From: Zonotrichia leucophrys gambelii
Lineage: Eukaryota; Chordata; Aves; Passeriformes; Passerellidae
Direction of reading: 5' to 3'
Length of the DNA stretch: 64,000 nt
Assembly (NCBI RefSeq): GCF_028769735.1
Contig: NC_088178.1
Span: 10,132,857-10,196,856, forward strand
The translations under genes and the position numbers were made by a program. A model generated the notes under the pieces. The model was not told the DNA's origin. It made no database searches and saw only the letters and a list, made by a program, of their open reading frames with translations. Shown here piece after piece: positions 34,769 to 48,600 of the stretch. Position 1 is the stretch's first letter. Every line of letters starts with the position of its first letter.

Positions 34769-37700
34769 TATTCTATGAATTTACACCTGGATGTTAAGAA
34801 ACACTTTGATTTTAAACTTGTAAATTATGTAATGATATCTGTATTTAGACATCTGGACAACAACTCTGACAAAGCAAACAGGCACTCTTAACTAATAGGT
34901 TGCTGTGCTGCCAGCCAGAACAAATGAGAAGTATGTGGACCCAGTAGGAAGAAAATCAACCAGTTAATTTGTTTTCAAGGTTTATTATCATTGTTGAATC
35001 TTACTTATTAATGACCTCTGTACATACAAAATTGATACATCTGTTATAACAGTGTTTGTATTTATCTTATGACCCTGCTGTAAGCAGCTATCACTGTAGC
35101 GTTTCATGTCCACTTATATCTCATTTTCCAAAGTGCATAGCTGCTATATGATGAAACAACAAAACAGCATTAAAATTATTAGATTTAGAGGTGTAGCAGC
35201 ACTCTTTTTCCTTGCTGCCCTCTTAATTCTTCAGAGTAGAGATGAGGACTTGTGTGGGTCTTGCAACAAAATTTCTGTATAAGAATTGCTAGGCAGGAGC
35301 TTTGGCAGTCTGGTGTCTTGAATGCTGATGGATCTTTATCCAGTGCCCTGGATACAAGAGTGCTTTGATGTTACTTTGGAGTTTAGCCATGGTAGATGCT
35401 ACAACTCTTTTTCTCCAGAGAAAACATGGTGTTCTCTGGCCAGTTTTAGTCAGATGTTTAATGTTAACTTTTATATGTAAAATCAGCTATGCAAGAAAAT
35501 GGAAAAATGCCTTTGCCCTCAGAGTGACACTGTGTTTCTTTAGCCTGTGAGCAACACAAGTAGGAATTACAGAGTTTGGCTCTTGGCCTTTGGAGCTGTC
35601 ACAATGTCAGTGAGAGTTATGAGATGCTTGTGCTGACTTTGTACTGTGCTTACACATCTCTGTGCCCAGGACACTGGAGTGAGCAATTGCAGATCCTGTA
35701 TGGATGCTGTGGCAGGTTCTTTTGAACTGCACAAGAGTTGTGCCAGATCTGCTCAAAATAATTTAAAGCCTGCTGGATCTGCTCGCTTGAGCTGTGTGTG
35801 ATGAGGCTGAGTGCGTGCCTTTGTTGCAAAATGTAGATGTGTTGGTAATTTAGCAGGTTTTGAAGCACTGGATGTTGTGCTCATGAGAGCCAATTTTTTC
35901 ATCCTTTAAACAGCAGCATCTCTGGTTCACATATGATAAGAGGCGATGCTATTTGTAACAATGTGCATTTGCTTGTTTTGCTATGGGTTGTTTGAAAAAA
36001 TCTGTTCCTGAAGGGTTGTTTTCCTTGTTTGCATGGCTGGCTTGTGAGGGCTTTAGTCACTGGGTTCAGGTTTGCTGCTGCTCCACTTAGCATCTAAAAT
36101 GTCTTGGCAAGGAGCATGAAGTGTTTTCCTCTTCTTCCCGGAGGCTCTGCAGAAGCTTCTGCCCTGGCTGAGCCTGCCCCTTCACTGTGTGCTTCAAAAA
36201 GAAAAAGCAATTTCTCCTGTTGTCAGGCAGCCTGCGAGTAATGTGCCTCCTTGCCTCAAGAAGGATCCCAGCCCCTCTGATTCTCCATGTGTATAAGGAA
36301 GAGGGGCTCATAACACTGCAAAATAAAATCCAGGATGGTGCTGTCAGCCTGTGATTGCTTTGGAGGTTGAAAAAGCGGGGAATTTGACAGAAGAAGCTCT
36401 AAAGCCAATAAAGGACTCTGTTTTGCCCTTGCTAGACTTGGCTTGAGATGAAAGTAACTGTGGATGATGTATTTGATTGGTAGGAATCACACTCAGTGGA
36501 AAACACATTAGCATTTCAGATCTATAGTAATTTGAGTCCAACACTATGTGTCAAACAATAGCCAGCAATTTCAGCAGCAATAGTAAAACCCATGTGAAAA
36601 TTGATTAAGCAACAATATGTCCAGAGGGCAAGATATTTAGAGTGGGTATTTGGCCTTTGTTCATGCTTAAATGTTTTTAACCTTTCCAGTGTTATAAGTG
36701 GATTGTAGGTATATTCATAATATGCATTAGTGTTTGCAGTCAAGCAGAAATCTTGAGCTAATGTTAGAGCTTAGTAAATAAGATGCAGGAAGAGGTATGT
36801 CACAATGGATATATTTTTAGCATGCAAAATAGTCTTTGTTTACTGTATTTTAGAAGGAAAAAATCTCCACATATTGCTAAGATAAATAGATCAAATTCAG
36901 GGTTGAGTTACATAAAACTTATCTTCAAATCAACTCTTTAGTTAATGTTGTAAATACCTGAAAACAGAACTTGATCATCAAAAGACTACTAACATGCCAA
37001 GCATCCTTGGCAGTCACCACTACTTTAAACCTTACACTGAGATGTGAAATTCAACCTCTCTATTTCCTGCGTTGAGATGCAGTTGTTGAAGATATTTGCT
37101 GTATTTAAGTTTTACAATAACTTCATGTACCTAATGGTTAATTACATTTTGTCACCCCGCTGTTCAAGGCTGTGTAACTGAATGTCAGACTTCAGCAGCT
37201 TTCAAAACTCATCCAAAACTCTTCTCCCAAACTGTTTTAGTTGCAGCAGCTGCTTCTCTTCTGACAAAAGTGTTGTTGAGGGGATGGATTTACAAAGGCA
37301 TTTCTCTCACCCCACCCAGGAGGAGAATACCTGGGAAGCTGAGCACAAGGTAGGGATCCCCAAAGGACTTAGCACATTGTAATGCAGGAAGAAATGAGAC
37401 TTCTCAGCTGGTGTCAAACCTGTACCTCTGAGAATTACATTGTGCCTCTGAACTTTGTAATCTGGAAGTGAGAGTAGAGGAATTGCCTCTTTCCTCTCAA
37501 CTGGGTTAAACAAGTGCAGCAGAGCCTGGCTGTGTTGTTTCCTTAATCATCCATCTGCCTGGGAGCTGCTGTCTTCAGCCTAAAGGAGTCTGTGGGTATC
37601 TTAGGTCATCTTTGCCTTACAATGAAATCTTGTGTCTGCCAACAGACATGCCCAGCACCAGAGCTTAAGGTGTTTGTGTAACACTCAAAAAAAGTTTTGC

Positions 37701-38760
37701 AGATTTTTGGAGATAAATGGAATCCTTCTCTCTTCTCAGCTTTTTCAACTTCTGTGTTGTTCTGTCTCATAATCTTTCCCTTGTACAACCATGTTGTGAA
37801 ATAATAGAAGTTAAAACTTTTGTCCAAGATGAGAACTGTTGTATGAAGACTTACTAAAAAAAGGTCTGTGGAGTGTAATCTTTTTTTCCCTCCTAAAATC
37901 ATTGTGTGTTTACCCACCTCTGCTGCCACTTAAGTAATTTGAAAAATAAAGAACCAAAACTAAGTTTGCTAGCTCAGGCAGAGAAGTGAAAAAAAAGTGA
38001 GAAAATGCTGCCTTGTGCATGTGGAAGTACAGTATTGAGAATCATACAAGATAATAAGATAGAAATAAATACAGTTATATACTTGAATTGTAAATTTTTT
38101 GTAAATATCAACCAAATGCTTGATTGTAATTTAAATTGAGGAATTCCTGGTCTTTCTGTATAAGCAGCAAGTGATTTAGGTCCACAGATGGGAGCTACTG
38201 ATGTCTCTTAGGAGCTGCACCTGACTTCCTCAGTGGAGCTATGTGGACAGCTGCTCTGAGGAAGCATCTTCCGAAGTTATTTTAGTTTCTGTCTCAACTT
38301 TCCAGGCTGTGTCTTTACCATCTTTCCTTGCTAGAGTCATAGCAGTAGCATAAGGCAGAGGTGCACACTGCTCCAGAGCAGCCGGCCCTCACAAACCCCC
38401 GGCTGTCCCTTCCTTCAGGTCAGATCTGGCTGAATGCAAAACCCCGCTGTACCAGAACTGTCCAGATTTCCCACAGAAGTTTCATAGAAATTAATGCCAA
38501 GAAAATTTGTGGTCAAATTTTAGTATCTAAGACCTGCATGTTGCACTTGATTCTTGCCTGCCTTAAGCTGTGTGCCACTGTTTTCACAGGTGCAGAGCAA
38601 GATGTAGGAGTGGAAATTGCCACCAACTCATAACCATAACACTTTGCATATTGGAAACGACTAATCAAGGTGCAAAGCAACAGCTTTCAGAATGTGGTCT
38701 TGAGTTACTAATAGAGGCAGGGCTTTGCTAGGTCAGGAATTGCACAGCTGTTTGGTTGGG

Positions 38761-38802
38761 TTTTTTTTTTGTTTTGCTTTGGTCTTTTGGTTTTTTTTTT
38801 TA
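38761..38802. repeat. T-rich low-complexity tract
   Basis: Two T runs flank TGTTTTGCTTTGGTCTTTTGG. It may be a decayed poly-T. No adjoining retroelement was recognised. Confidence 0.75.
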
Positions 38803-38984
38803 ATGTTCCAGTAGAAATAAATTCACTATTTTTTAATCTTTCTCATAACCTTGTTAATTTTTCACTAGCTAACATGCATCTCAGTGCTGAATCCTGGGCT
38901 CTGCTTTGAAACAGCTAATGAAAAAATTGCCACTCCTCTCTGCATCATTAGCTTAATGTTAGTTAATAATACTTAGTATTTTGC

Positions 38985-39205
38985 AGAGTCACTTGTATCT
39001 TCAAAGCACTTAACAGTTATTAACTAATTAATCCTCACAACATGCCTGTGAGTTGGAAGGTAAATAAATATTAGCATTCCCCTTTTAGCAAAGGGGTAAC
39101 CAAATAGGAAGATTAAGTGATTTGCATGGACTTAGTGGCAGAGCTGGCAAGAGAACGCCTGTGCTTTAATGCTTGTGCTTATCCTTCCAGCTACACTGGC
39201 TCAGT
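38985..39205 (-). mobile_element. Ancient MIR-type SINE fragment
   Basis: In order the strand shows CAAAGCACTTAACAGTTATT, AATCCTCACAACATGCCTGT, CATTCCCCTTTTAGCAAAGG, GATTAAGTGATTTGCATGG, GTGGCAGAGCTGGCAAG and CTTTAATGCTTGTGCTTATC. These correspond piece by piece to the reverse complement of the amniote MIR consensus: the 3' tail, the conserved core and then the 5' part. It is heavily diverged, as expected for an element older than birds. Boundaries are approximate. Confidence 0.72.
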
Positions 39206-40849
39206 GTGAATTAAGCCCTTCACCATTACCCTGTGTAGCCTTCCTGAACACTTCAGTACCTTTTCAGATCTAAAGTTTATGTCTCTGGTCATAGCCTGTC
39301 ATACTGACGATGGCTGCTGCCCTGGGGTGCAGGTCCTTCCCATGTCCCATTACACAAAGTGTGGGCAATATTAGAAAGGAGGCTACCACTCCCTTGTGCT
39401 TCCCCCAGCAAATCCATGCACGGCCTGTATTTAGAATGTTCAGAAGAAAAATACTGAGCCTTCTCATATGTAATATCTGGCCATTGCTTTTACAGAACAA
39501 TATTAATTAATAATACTGCTCTTTCACTCAGTGCTGAATCAAAGCTGGAGCACCTGAAAATGGTCTGTGGAGGCCGTCTTGTCAATCACAGTCTTCAAGA
39601 AGCATTTGTGAAGCTATGGGAATTCTCTCTGATATGCCTATATATAGTGAATATTTTAAATTTATGTAAATTATTTTAAACAGCATAAATGATTTTTAAC
39701 CAAGGCCCCCTGCTTTCCTCACACCTTCTGTGTTCTGTGAGGAGATCATATCCTAAGTGACTCCAGAAGGCTCCAAGTAAGTTTTTGCATTGACAAGGCC
39801 TTCAAACAAAAATGTGGTCTAAATACTAGAAAAATGTTTATATAAGTGAACGTAGAGGATGTCATTTTTAATAGATTTGTGGGTCAAAGCTCAGCTTCCA
39901 CCTTGTCAGCCTCCCCTGTGGAAAAATCATTTCCATTCTTCTACCAGAAGGGGGTCACAGTAAGGGGAAATGCCTTGGCAATAGCTTTGGCACCAAAGGT
40001 GGAACATGAGTTTGTGCCCTGGGATCCACCCAGCAGCTGCAGTGGCCTCACATGGCTCAGTCTGGCCCTTCCTACCCTGAGGATCCTACTCTGCATTCCC
40101 TGCACTACAGCTTGGAGGTGGGGAAAGCTCAGTGATGTCAGCCCCCAGGCACACAGGGACCCTGCTGGGGTGGAGCTGGGGCTCGATGCCTTTTGCTGCC
40201 ATAGCTAACATGGGTGCACCCAGTGAGGAAAAGTGGCCCTGCCAACCTCCCCACCTTTCACTGTGACAGCACTTGAGCTTTTCTGTTTACTCTTAGACAT
40301 GTCTTGGGTGCTCTTCCACAGCTGAGGGAATTAATGCCTTAATGCTGCTGATCTTCTAAACCTGATGGCTGAGATATTTGTGTCCTCTCTTCTCCACAGA
40401 CTCACTGTTCCTGCTGGTCTGTAGTGTGCATGCTGAAATGTTAACAGCTGCCATGATGTAGGAAGACAGCAAGCTGAGGGACAGGGATGTGCCAGGGAGC
40501 AGATTCTTGTGTCCTCCTGTGTCAGCTTCTCCTGATTGCCACAGCCTGTCTTTATCCAAATTGCTCCTGCTTGTCTTTGACATCTGTCAAAATGGGCCAG
40601 AACTGAGAATGGGCCAGAGCTGAGTTCAATATTTTGTTGAGCTATCCCCTCTTTTGGGGGAGTAGTTGCTGAGTTATCCCTGTTTCATGTTTGTTAATTG
40701 TCCATTAGAGCTGGGTGATCTGCCAGGGAATAGGTTACAGAAGCCTAAGTAACTTGATTTTAGTAAAAGCTTTCAGACAGAGACAAAAGGTGGAATTAGG
40801 ATACTTGGAAAATGGTTTAGTGTTTTCTAAATGCCTCCCCCTTGTTGTT
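39206..40849. other. Intergenic, nothing recognised
   Basis: This is mixed unique-looking sequence. An open frame of 120 codons at 39846-40208 plus coincides with a GC-richer patch and has no known motif. No exon or repeat family was identified. Confidence 0.55.
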
Positions 40850-40905
40850 GGCACTGGTGAGGTTGCACCTTGAATCCTGTGTCCAATTCTGGACCCTCAC
40901 TATTT
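40850..40905 (+). mobile_element. CR1 LINE scrap (plus orientation)
   Basis: GGCACTGGTGAGGTTGCACC, TTGAATCCTGTGTCCAATTC and TGGACCCTCACTA match the sense-strand CR1 region that normally lies a few hundred bases before its 3' end. The match stops abruptly at a TATTTTATTATAAAA run and poly-A (about 40912-40924). The rest of the CR1 3' end is absent, which suggests deletion or interruption. Confidence 0.72.
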
Positions 40906-42322
40906 TATTATAAAAAAAAAAAAACCAGAAAAGTTGGGTTTTATGAAAACCCAAATTTAAAAGTTATTGAACAGCATAGTTGCTTAAATACAAAAATGGC
41001 AACTTGGCTTTTTTTTCTGGTTGTTCTGATGGTAAGAATACTTCACATTGAATGAGAATGGTTTGGATCTTTTTATTGATGCCAAGTTTTTTGGTAGGTC
41101 AGTCACTAATCCAAAAGCTATGGTTTGTCAGATGCTAGGTTTATTATCATGTGCATCTAGGTGGGATTATTCCTATTTTTTCCCTCCTAATGGTTGTGTT
41201 GCTGATGGATTTCTTTTATTCAGAGCAGTAAAATACCTCTTGCCTGTGCCAGTTTTCTTCTCTCTGGTGGCTGGCATCCCTTTGCCCTGCTTGTTTGTAG
41301 GAGCTTGGAGATCCCCACCAAGAGCAGCCTCAGCAGGAGAAGTGTGTGGCCCCTGCTGCTGGTCACAGAAGGAGGGGACACAGAGCATGTCTGGAACAGG
41401 GTGCACCCACTGACTTCTCTGTGGGGTTTCACTCACACTCAGAGCTGGCTACAGTCCAGTATTGCTCACAGAACCACTTGGGGAGCTGACAAATCCCACA
41501 AAGGTCATAGGGAAATGGTACCTGTGTTCCTCTGTACAACAGAGCCATTTCAGAGGATATTCACCTCTCACTGTTTAGACCATAGTGCGCATTCTAAAGC
41601 TGCCCTTCAGTTCCCAGGACTCCTGCTGGCATCCTGTTAGCCAGTTCAATGGGCTGTGCTGCCAGAGCAGAGGGACAGGGTGTAGAGAAAACACAATGGC
41701 TTTTTATAGAATGTTCTCCTGATTTCCCACCCACTGAACATTAGGGAAGGCTTTTCTGATTCAAATACATATTTAATATTCTATACTTGAAAATTCTCCC
41801 TGCTCTGTTAAGCCAGTGTCAAATCTCAATGGAAGCAGCTTTGTGTCGCTTTTTAAGAGTCCACACAGCTGCACTTAAAGAGTGACCAATTTTTCATGAG
41901 AGTAGGTGCTGCCAGCAGGATGCTCAGAAAGCGTGGGCTGAACAGTTTTATTTTCAACTCTTGCTGTAACTAATAAATTGAGTCTTGTGGATTTTCAGAC
42001 AAGCAAAGTGATCCCAGTTGTCTCTTAGCAAAATAGCCACAATATCTTCCTTTGCCTTAGTGAAGTAGGACAAGTATTTGGCAGGGGCAGCTACAGAGCT
42101 GCCAACAAGCTCCAGGTCAGAGTTGGAGCTGTGGACACTGTTGCAACACTGCCTGAGGCAAGCTGAAAAATTGGATTAAAAGAAATTTTCAAATACAGGC
42201 TTTTGTTCTGCAGATTTCCAGGTATGAGAAAGAGAGTGGGAAGGAAGTTAGCCTTGTGACAGACGAGATATCTGGCTGTGGTGTTCAGATACCCCTCACT
42301 TTCTTGGAAGAAGACTTGTGTG

Positions 42323-42360
42323 TTCTTGTTTTTCAATTTCATTCTTGTTTTTCAATTTCA
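42323..42360 (+). repeat. Exact 19-bp tandem duplication
   Basis: TTCTTGTTTTTCAATTTCA occurs twice back to back, at 42323-42341 and 42342-42360, without mismatch. Confidence 0.93.
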
Positions 42361-45300
42361 CATAAAGGTGAAATCCTCCTTTGGCTGCCTCAGCATCAGT
42401 TATGGGTAATATATAATGCTAGCAAATTTAGTAAGGGTGCCATTTGTGTTCAGCATGACACACTGAGTCGTGCATCCTGTTTGCTATAGACATTGCAAAA
42501 CTGTATTTTAAATGTCAACTGGAAAAAGTGGGGTTTCCAAATTGTTTTTTACACTTTTACTGCTTTGATCTCTGGCTGCCTCCAGAATGGGGGCTGGGAG
42601 GATGGCCTCACCATGTTGTGTCTTTGCTTCCCAGGTGTTGCACTGGAAGTGTGAGTACAGCTAATGAATGCTGTCTTACTGTTTTCCTCACACGAGCAAT
42701 GGCTGGGACCATGGTAGTCTTTCCTTCCCTCTGTCCAAACCCAACTGTTTTCCTTGTGCAGACACATGCAGCTTGGACAGTTCTCTGCAGCCATTCATCC
42801 AGCTTTCCCCAGTTTCTGGTATGTTTTTAACAAACACAGATGAGGGGAAGTATGAGACACCATGTTAAAATGCTTCCTGCACAGTCTCCCAAAGAAAGGT
42901 CCTTCTACAAATGCTTGACATACAGATCATTTTCGACCTTTGATCATCTGTCATTTTATTGTAAGAGAGCATGCCATCATTTGCCACCGTTTAAAATAGA
43001 CCCAGAGGAAGTCAGGGCTTAATCTTAACCTCAAACACATTGAGCCCTGTATTTCCTATCCAGCCATAGGCTGTGCTATCTGGTTTCCTACACCTCAGGC
43101 CTGCTAAGTTTAGTTCCTCTCAGCCAGCTGCTAAGAAGGAAGGGAAACTGTGTTTGCTGTGGATAAAGCATTTGCTGTCCACAGGTCTCCAGCTTTATGG
43201 ACTAAATGGTAGACACCAGTACAATTCTGATGTTTCTCCATTTAAAAAAATGTATTTTGAATTCTTTTCTCTCTTAATTTGTTCTGTGGGTTCATACATT
43301 TAAATTTTTGATGCCATGCTTTCTTGGGCTTCTCTAGGAAGAACTTATATGCTTAGGAATAATCATTTAGCATTTATGACTATCATGTGGTTAGACCATT
43401 GCTAAATTATACACTGGAGCATTATGCATTAATTAATATTCTATCAAACCCAGTGCAATCACTCAGGTCTTTCATCTTAGAAGTAGATGAATGAGTGGAA
43501 TATATAATATACCATACAGAAATTGAGATTGCCTCACTAGAAATCATTATTTATCATAGAAAGTAGCTGCATAAAATAGCTGGGATAAAACTGACCTATT
43601 TTTCCTCTATATCAGTATCATTCCTTGTCTGTTTGCTTCAGGCAAGCAGATTGGAGAAACTAACTGATTTCCTTCTTGGAAATCAGGCCCTGCTATGAAA
43701 CCCATGGACCTGTTTCAGCAGTGTGTCTTCTGAGGACCTTAAATATTTATTAACATTATTGCTTTCTTTTTCTCCCTAATGTTTAGTAGAATAATGATAA
43801 TTTTGACATAACTGTACCTGCTGGGTCATTGGGCCACATCTGGCAGCCACAAGCCACAATGCGCACACAGGTGGTTCAGCATCCACAAGCTGGAGCCGCC
43901 TTTTTGGGGAGGGTTTGGGAAGCCTGGATCCCTGCTGCACAGCAATGTATTTTCTCAGAGATAGTACACACTTCCTGGCAGAAATTTGGGTTTGGATTAT
44001 TTCCAAAGCAAAACTCTTAGCATCATTGGTATTTCTGTGAAACCCACAGGAGTGGGAAAATCACTTTGTCCCTCATGATTCTACTAAACCTTTGTTAAAT
44101 TCCTTTCTTCTGTTGTGTCACACATCTCCAGCATTTCAAATCATGAAAGGGGAAAGTCGTCCTGATGGAAAAGATTTATACCACCATTACAAGAGACAGA
44201 AGGGGCTGAGGGCCTTTTTTCAGTATTTGTATAAAGCTGCTGTTTTGCTTTCCTACAGTTGCACACAGTTTTATCTGAGTTTTGGTGTTTCCATAGCCTT
44301 ATATCCTCCACCCCTCATTGGTCCTTGCTTTTGAGTGGCAGCACTCATATAAATTCAATTTCAAATTTGATATCAGGATCTGCTTCTCTTAACAGCAGGG
44401 TGAATAAATACATCCAGTTGGACCTAGAATACTGCAGACTTAGGTAGAATGTTGATATAGGACAAAAAAGGAGGGTTACCTTCATCAAATGTAAAAGAGG
44501 GTAGGAAATGCTACCCTGCATTTTTATATTAATACATGAATATATCTTATTTTTTTCCACCACCCATCATGTAATTGCATAATTTCAAAATTGCATAATT
44601 TTTGAGCTTCAACGTTCTCTTTTTCATTTAGAGGCAGATTGGTCCTGATGCCTGCATAGATTTTAAGTATTAATTATTTAAATGTGTGAAGGGAAAAGCA
44701 AACCACAAAGTTAGTACAGAGCGTTTCCCTACAGATAAGGACATAAAATGCACAGAATGGGGATGTAAAGCAAATGCTTCAAAAAAGTTGTCTGGACCAT
44801 GTAATTGAATTTATGTAATCCAGTCATGGAGACAGAAGAACCTGTCGGTACTGCTGTTTTAGTCTGCTCACAGATGGCCGAAAACATATTGTGAAAATAC
44901 TTAGATGCTAATGGCTCCAGAAAACTCCTGTAACACATCTTGAACCAGTCAGGACTGGTTAATACAAAATTCAATACAAAAGCTGAAATCCAAAGGAGGG
45001 TTTTGTGATGAGAAAGCTCCTAATACACTGAATAACCTTGGCAAATAGTTGCCAAACTTACTTACCATGATACCAAATGAGAGTGGGGATATATTTGTAT
45101 AATTATTCTTGCAAGGGTGGGGATTGGGATTCACAATCTTCCCTCTCTCCTTCAGCTGGTGTGTGTATATAGCTCATCTTGCTGGCTTTAACACAAAGTG
45201 CAGGAACACTCAGCCTCAGTAAGGATGGCTAAGTAGCCCAGATTAAGGAGCTTTAATAAATGCTTGCTCCAGGCCCAGCTGTGTTGGTAGAAGCATTTCA

Positions 45301-45563
45301 GTGATGCTTCCCAATTACAGATGACTCAGAGAATCATTTATTATACTTATGTAATTATGAATGTTTTGTGTTGTAGGTTTGCAGTAACAACTTTGGTTTA
45401 TATCGGTAATCTTAACACTTCACCTGTATTTCACTTAATAGATTCAGGAAGAGACACCTCTATTCTCTGGAAAAAAAAGATCAGCAGGAAAGCCTAAACC
45501 CATGCTTTTGTTTGTCATGTGTTGAGCAAATGGTGCTGACACCAGGAAATGTGCAGCACTTGA

Positions 45564-45690
45564 CACGTGCATTCTGTAAGTGCTTGGATGCAGCTAGCAG
45601 GCATCGCGTGCCGCCAGCGCTTCGCGGTGCTGACAGCACCCTGGCAGCTCATCATGCTGGACTGAAAAGAGGATAAACGACTATATAAAG
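45564..45690 (+). promoter_or_regulatory. CpG mini-cluster with E-box and TATA-like word
   Basis: A palindromic CACGTG lies at 45564-45569. Six CpG dinucleotides lie within 45605-45626. A GGTGCT-GAC-AGCACC inverted repeat is at 45626-45640, and TATATAAA is at 45682-45689. The surrounding kilobases are CpG-poor and AT-rich. The arrangement resembles a small promoter or enhancer, but no exon follows that I can recognise and the TATA-like word may be chance in AT-rich DNA. Confidence 0.3.
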
Positions 45691-48600
45691 CATATAATTA
45701 CATTTTTATGTGCATAAATATGTACATTACTGAAGACTTCAAAAAATTAGCAGCTATCTCAGACTAATGTATTATTTAAGAGACTTTTTGAGGTGTAAAT
45801 AGATTTTAAACTATTTTAAGAATACAGTATTTTTTTTAGGATGATAGTTCAGACTTTGAAGGTACCTGTGGTGGGCTGGAGGAGCTGTGCAGATTGACTG
45901 GCAAGTTATTCTTGCAACTGCTATTCCCTTTGTAACAGGAGATGACCATGGTGTCTCGTGCCTACAAACAGAGGGGCAGTTTGGCAAGCTGGAGCAGCAA
46001 GAGTGGGGAGTTATGTGATTGCCTGAAGAGGTGGAGTGAGGCAAGAGAGTTAACTTGGGAAGAGGCTGGTGATTCACAGCCCTCTAAGGAGACATACTGA
46101 TGGCAGACCAAGTCTTGGAGGGAAATGCTTGGAATAATCACATAACATTGCAAGCTTAGCATTATCCAGCTCGAATGTGGATGCACAGCCAGGCTGTGCA
46201 GACCCTCAGCTGTCAGAACCAGGCTGCATTTGCACAAATGTGCTGCTCAGCTTCTCCTGTAGTGAAAATACAAGCAGAGAGTGTAAATCCCCAGCACAGT
46301 GTCCTGCAGCCACCTGTGAGGCAGAGCAGCCTGCCCAGCTGGTGACCCCAGTGCTGGCAAAGCCCTGGTCTCAGTCTGAAGGAAGGTGAGCATGCAGCAA
46401 GCTGGTATAACTACAGCTCGGGCTGGCAGGCTCTGAATGAGACGACAGATTTCCAAAGCAGTTTAAGAAAAAATCCCTGTGTATAAATCAGTTCCTTCAG
46501 GAGTTTTAGGAGAATGCGGAACATGGGGTTTACAGGGACATCAGCTCCTGCCTCTGCTCTTCTGCTTGTAGCCCAACTCTCATTCTTCTACCCAGGTCCT
46601 TCAGCCACTGGTTAACGGTATGAGTAGAAGAAAATGTCATGTCAAGATGCCTTAACCATCATCCCATTATTTGCATCCTCCTTGGAAACTTGCACTGATT
46701 GTCTAAGGCAGATGCAGGCAGGCCACAGCAAGCCAGGGCTTCTGCCCCACTATGCTCTCTTCCAGTTTTACCTCTTCCTGTGACATTTGTGTTTGGGTTT
46801 GGTTGCACCCTGCCTGCAGGGCAGCAGCCAGTTCACTGCCCTGGATGGTGTGAGGATTTACCCTGGGGACTCTGGCACTCGAGGGAGTCCTCTCAGAAGT
46901 TGCAAAGAGCAACCCTCAGAGCTGAAGAGAACTTGCCCAAAGGTTTTTGAGACCTCCATGGATAGTGATGCAGAACATTTATGTGTGTACAGCATCTAGC
47001 TATCCATTAAGAGAAAAGCATGAATGAACTTGGAAGCAGGGAAATAATCCTGACATTACACTACTGAGTTCCTGTGCACATTGCATGACATCTGTGCAGA
47101 ACCTTGAGTAATGGATGACTAAGTATCATCTGATTGTCTGTTAATAAAAAAGAGGTGAATATGCATGTTTCACTGAGGAAGGAAATGATGAAACTGGGGC
47201 AAAATACTTGGAAAGGACTGCATTTCAAAACCCCTTTTTCCTTTCCAGGACAAAGCAAATGCTGCTAGCAACTTTAGGTGGGGTTGGGAAAAGCCAAAAT
47301 TATAGGAATTATATAGAAAAGGAAGCAGTCTTATGCTTTTAAGTCTTTTTGAGTTACAATAGTGAGTAATAGCAATTTCATTGTATGTGTTTCCAGTACA
47401 AAGCTATGGTGTGGGCAGATTTCCTTCTGCCTTTAATAAGAATTGGGTAATCCAGACACATGCCCAGTTGTGCTCTGAATTTAGAAGTCAAGCATTGCTT
47501 TCAGCAGTGACTTTTTGAAAAATTGATTTTCTTAATATAAATCAGATTCTAAGGTGACCTTGGGTGAGGCAAATCAATACAGGATGCTGAGCAGCCCTTG
47601 TTCTCAGCAGAAATACCGACGCCAGAGTCGGGCAGCCCCAGCCAACCCCTGCCCCATGGCAGCCCTCCCACACCTGACCCTGGCCTCTTGTCCTGGCCCT
47701 GGGGAGCCCCCAGCACCCCAACATGCAGGAGAAGCTAATGTGGAGGGTGGCTTGAACTCCTGGAGGTCCTTGGATTGTAGCAAAGCAGCAGACTCTCAGG
47801 GAGACACTGTGGATCTTCAGCTTGTTGTGCTGGTCTGTGAGATGGGCTCACTGGGATCCTTTGAGCAGGAATAATGTTCTTCAATTAGTCTGTAGCATCC
47901 CTGGGATCCAAGGTACTGCAGACTGAGCAGTCTGGCTGTGGCAGTGGAGTGACCATGATGCACAGTCCCCACTCACTAAAGGTTTCTATTATTTTAAAGA
48001 AGTGCACGGATAAGTTACTACTCTAATACTATCACGTACATATATGCAGGCTTATCTTCCTCATGGCTTCAGATATTCCTGTGAAAAACACAGGAAATAA
48101 CAGAAATGCAAAAGAACGCAAGAAACCCAAATAGCCTGTGCATCACTGCAGTTTCCATTGTTTCCTGGATTTGACTAGCTCAGAAATACTGCAGGAAGTG
48201 CTTTTTCTTGTGGTATTTTTGCTTCCTCTCCCAGAAGAGTGGAAGCATTACACAACCACATGTGAAAATGAGAGAGGAATCCATGGTGGTGGTGGCTTGG
48301 GTCATGGGAACTCTGGATTTCTGCTTTCTGTGGCTGTTCCCATCTCTGCACTGGGGGGCTGAGGCCCCAGGGCTGGTGTGGCAGCGCTCACCAGCTCTGA
48401 GAACCCACGAGTGCATGGTCCTCTTTGGGAAGGCTGGGCTGTGGGCAGCACAGAGCTACTGGGATCACTTCTCTCTCCTCAGTACTCTATGCTTGTAGAG
48501 AAGCTGATCTGCCTGAGGCGCTTCTTTGCAGCTTTAGGCAAATTTTTATTCTCAGTGAACCTGCCTAACACTCACATACAGATTAATAAACACCCAGGAG

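Larger units (their letters stand above)
27471..38980. other. Intergenic, gene-free stretch
   Basis: No exon, RNA gene or clear transposon was recognised in these 11.5 kb. Open frames such as 30637-31044 plus (135 codons) and 31723-31998 plus lack any recognisable motif. Low-complexity patches are noted separately at 34692 and 38761. The stretch 27540-28000 is repeat-free and rich in homeodomain-like TAAT words, compatible with a conserved non-coding element, but conservation cannot be judged here. Confidence 0.6.
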
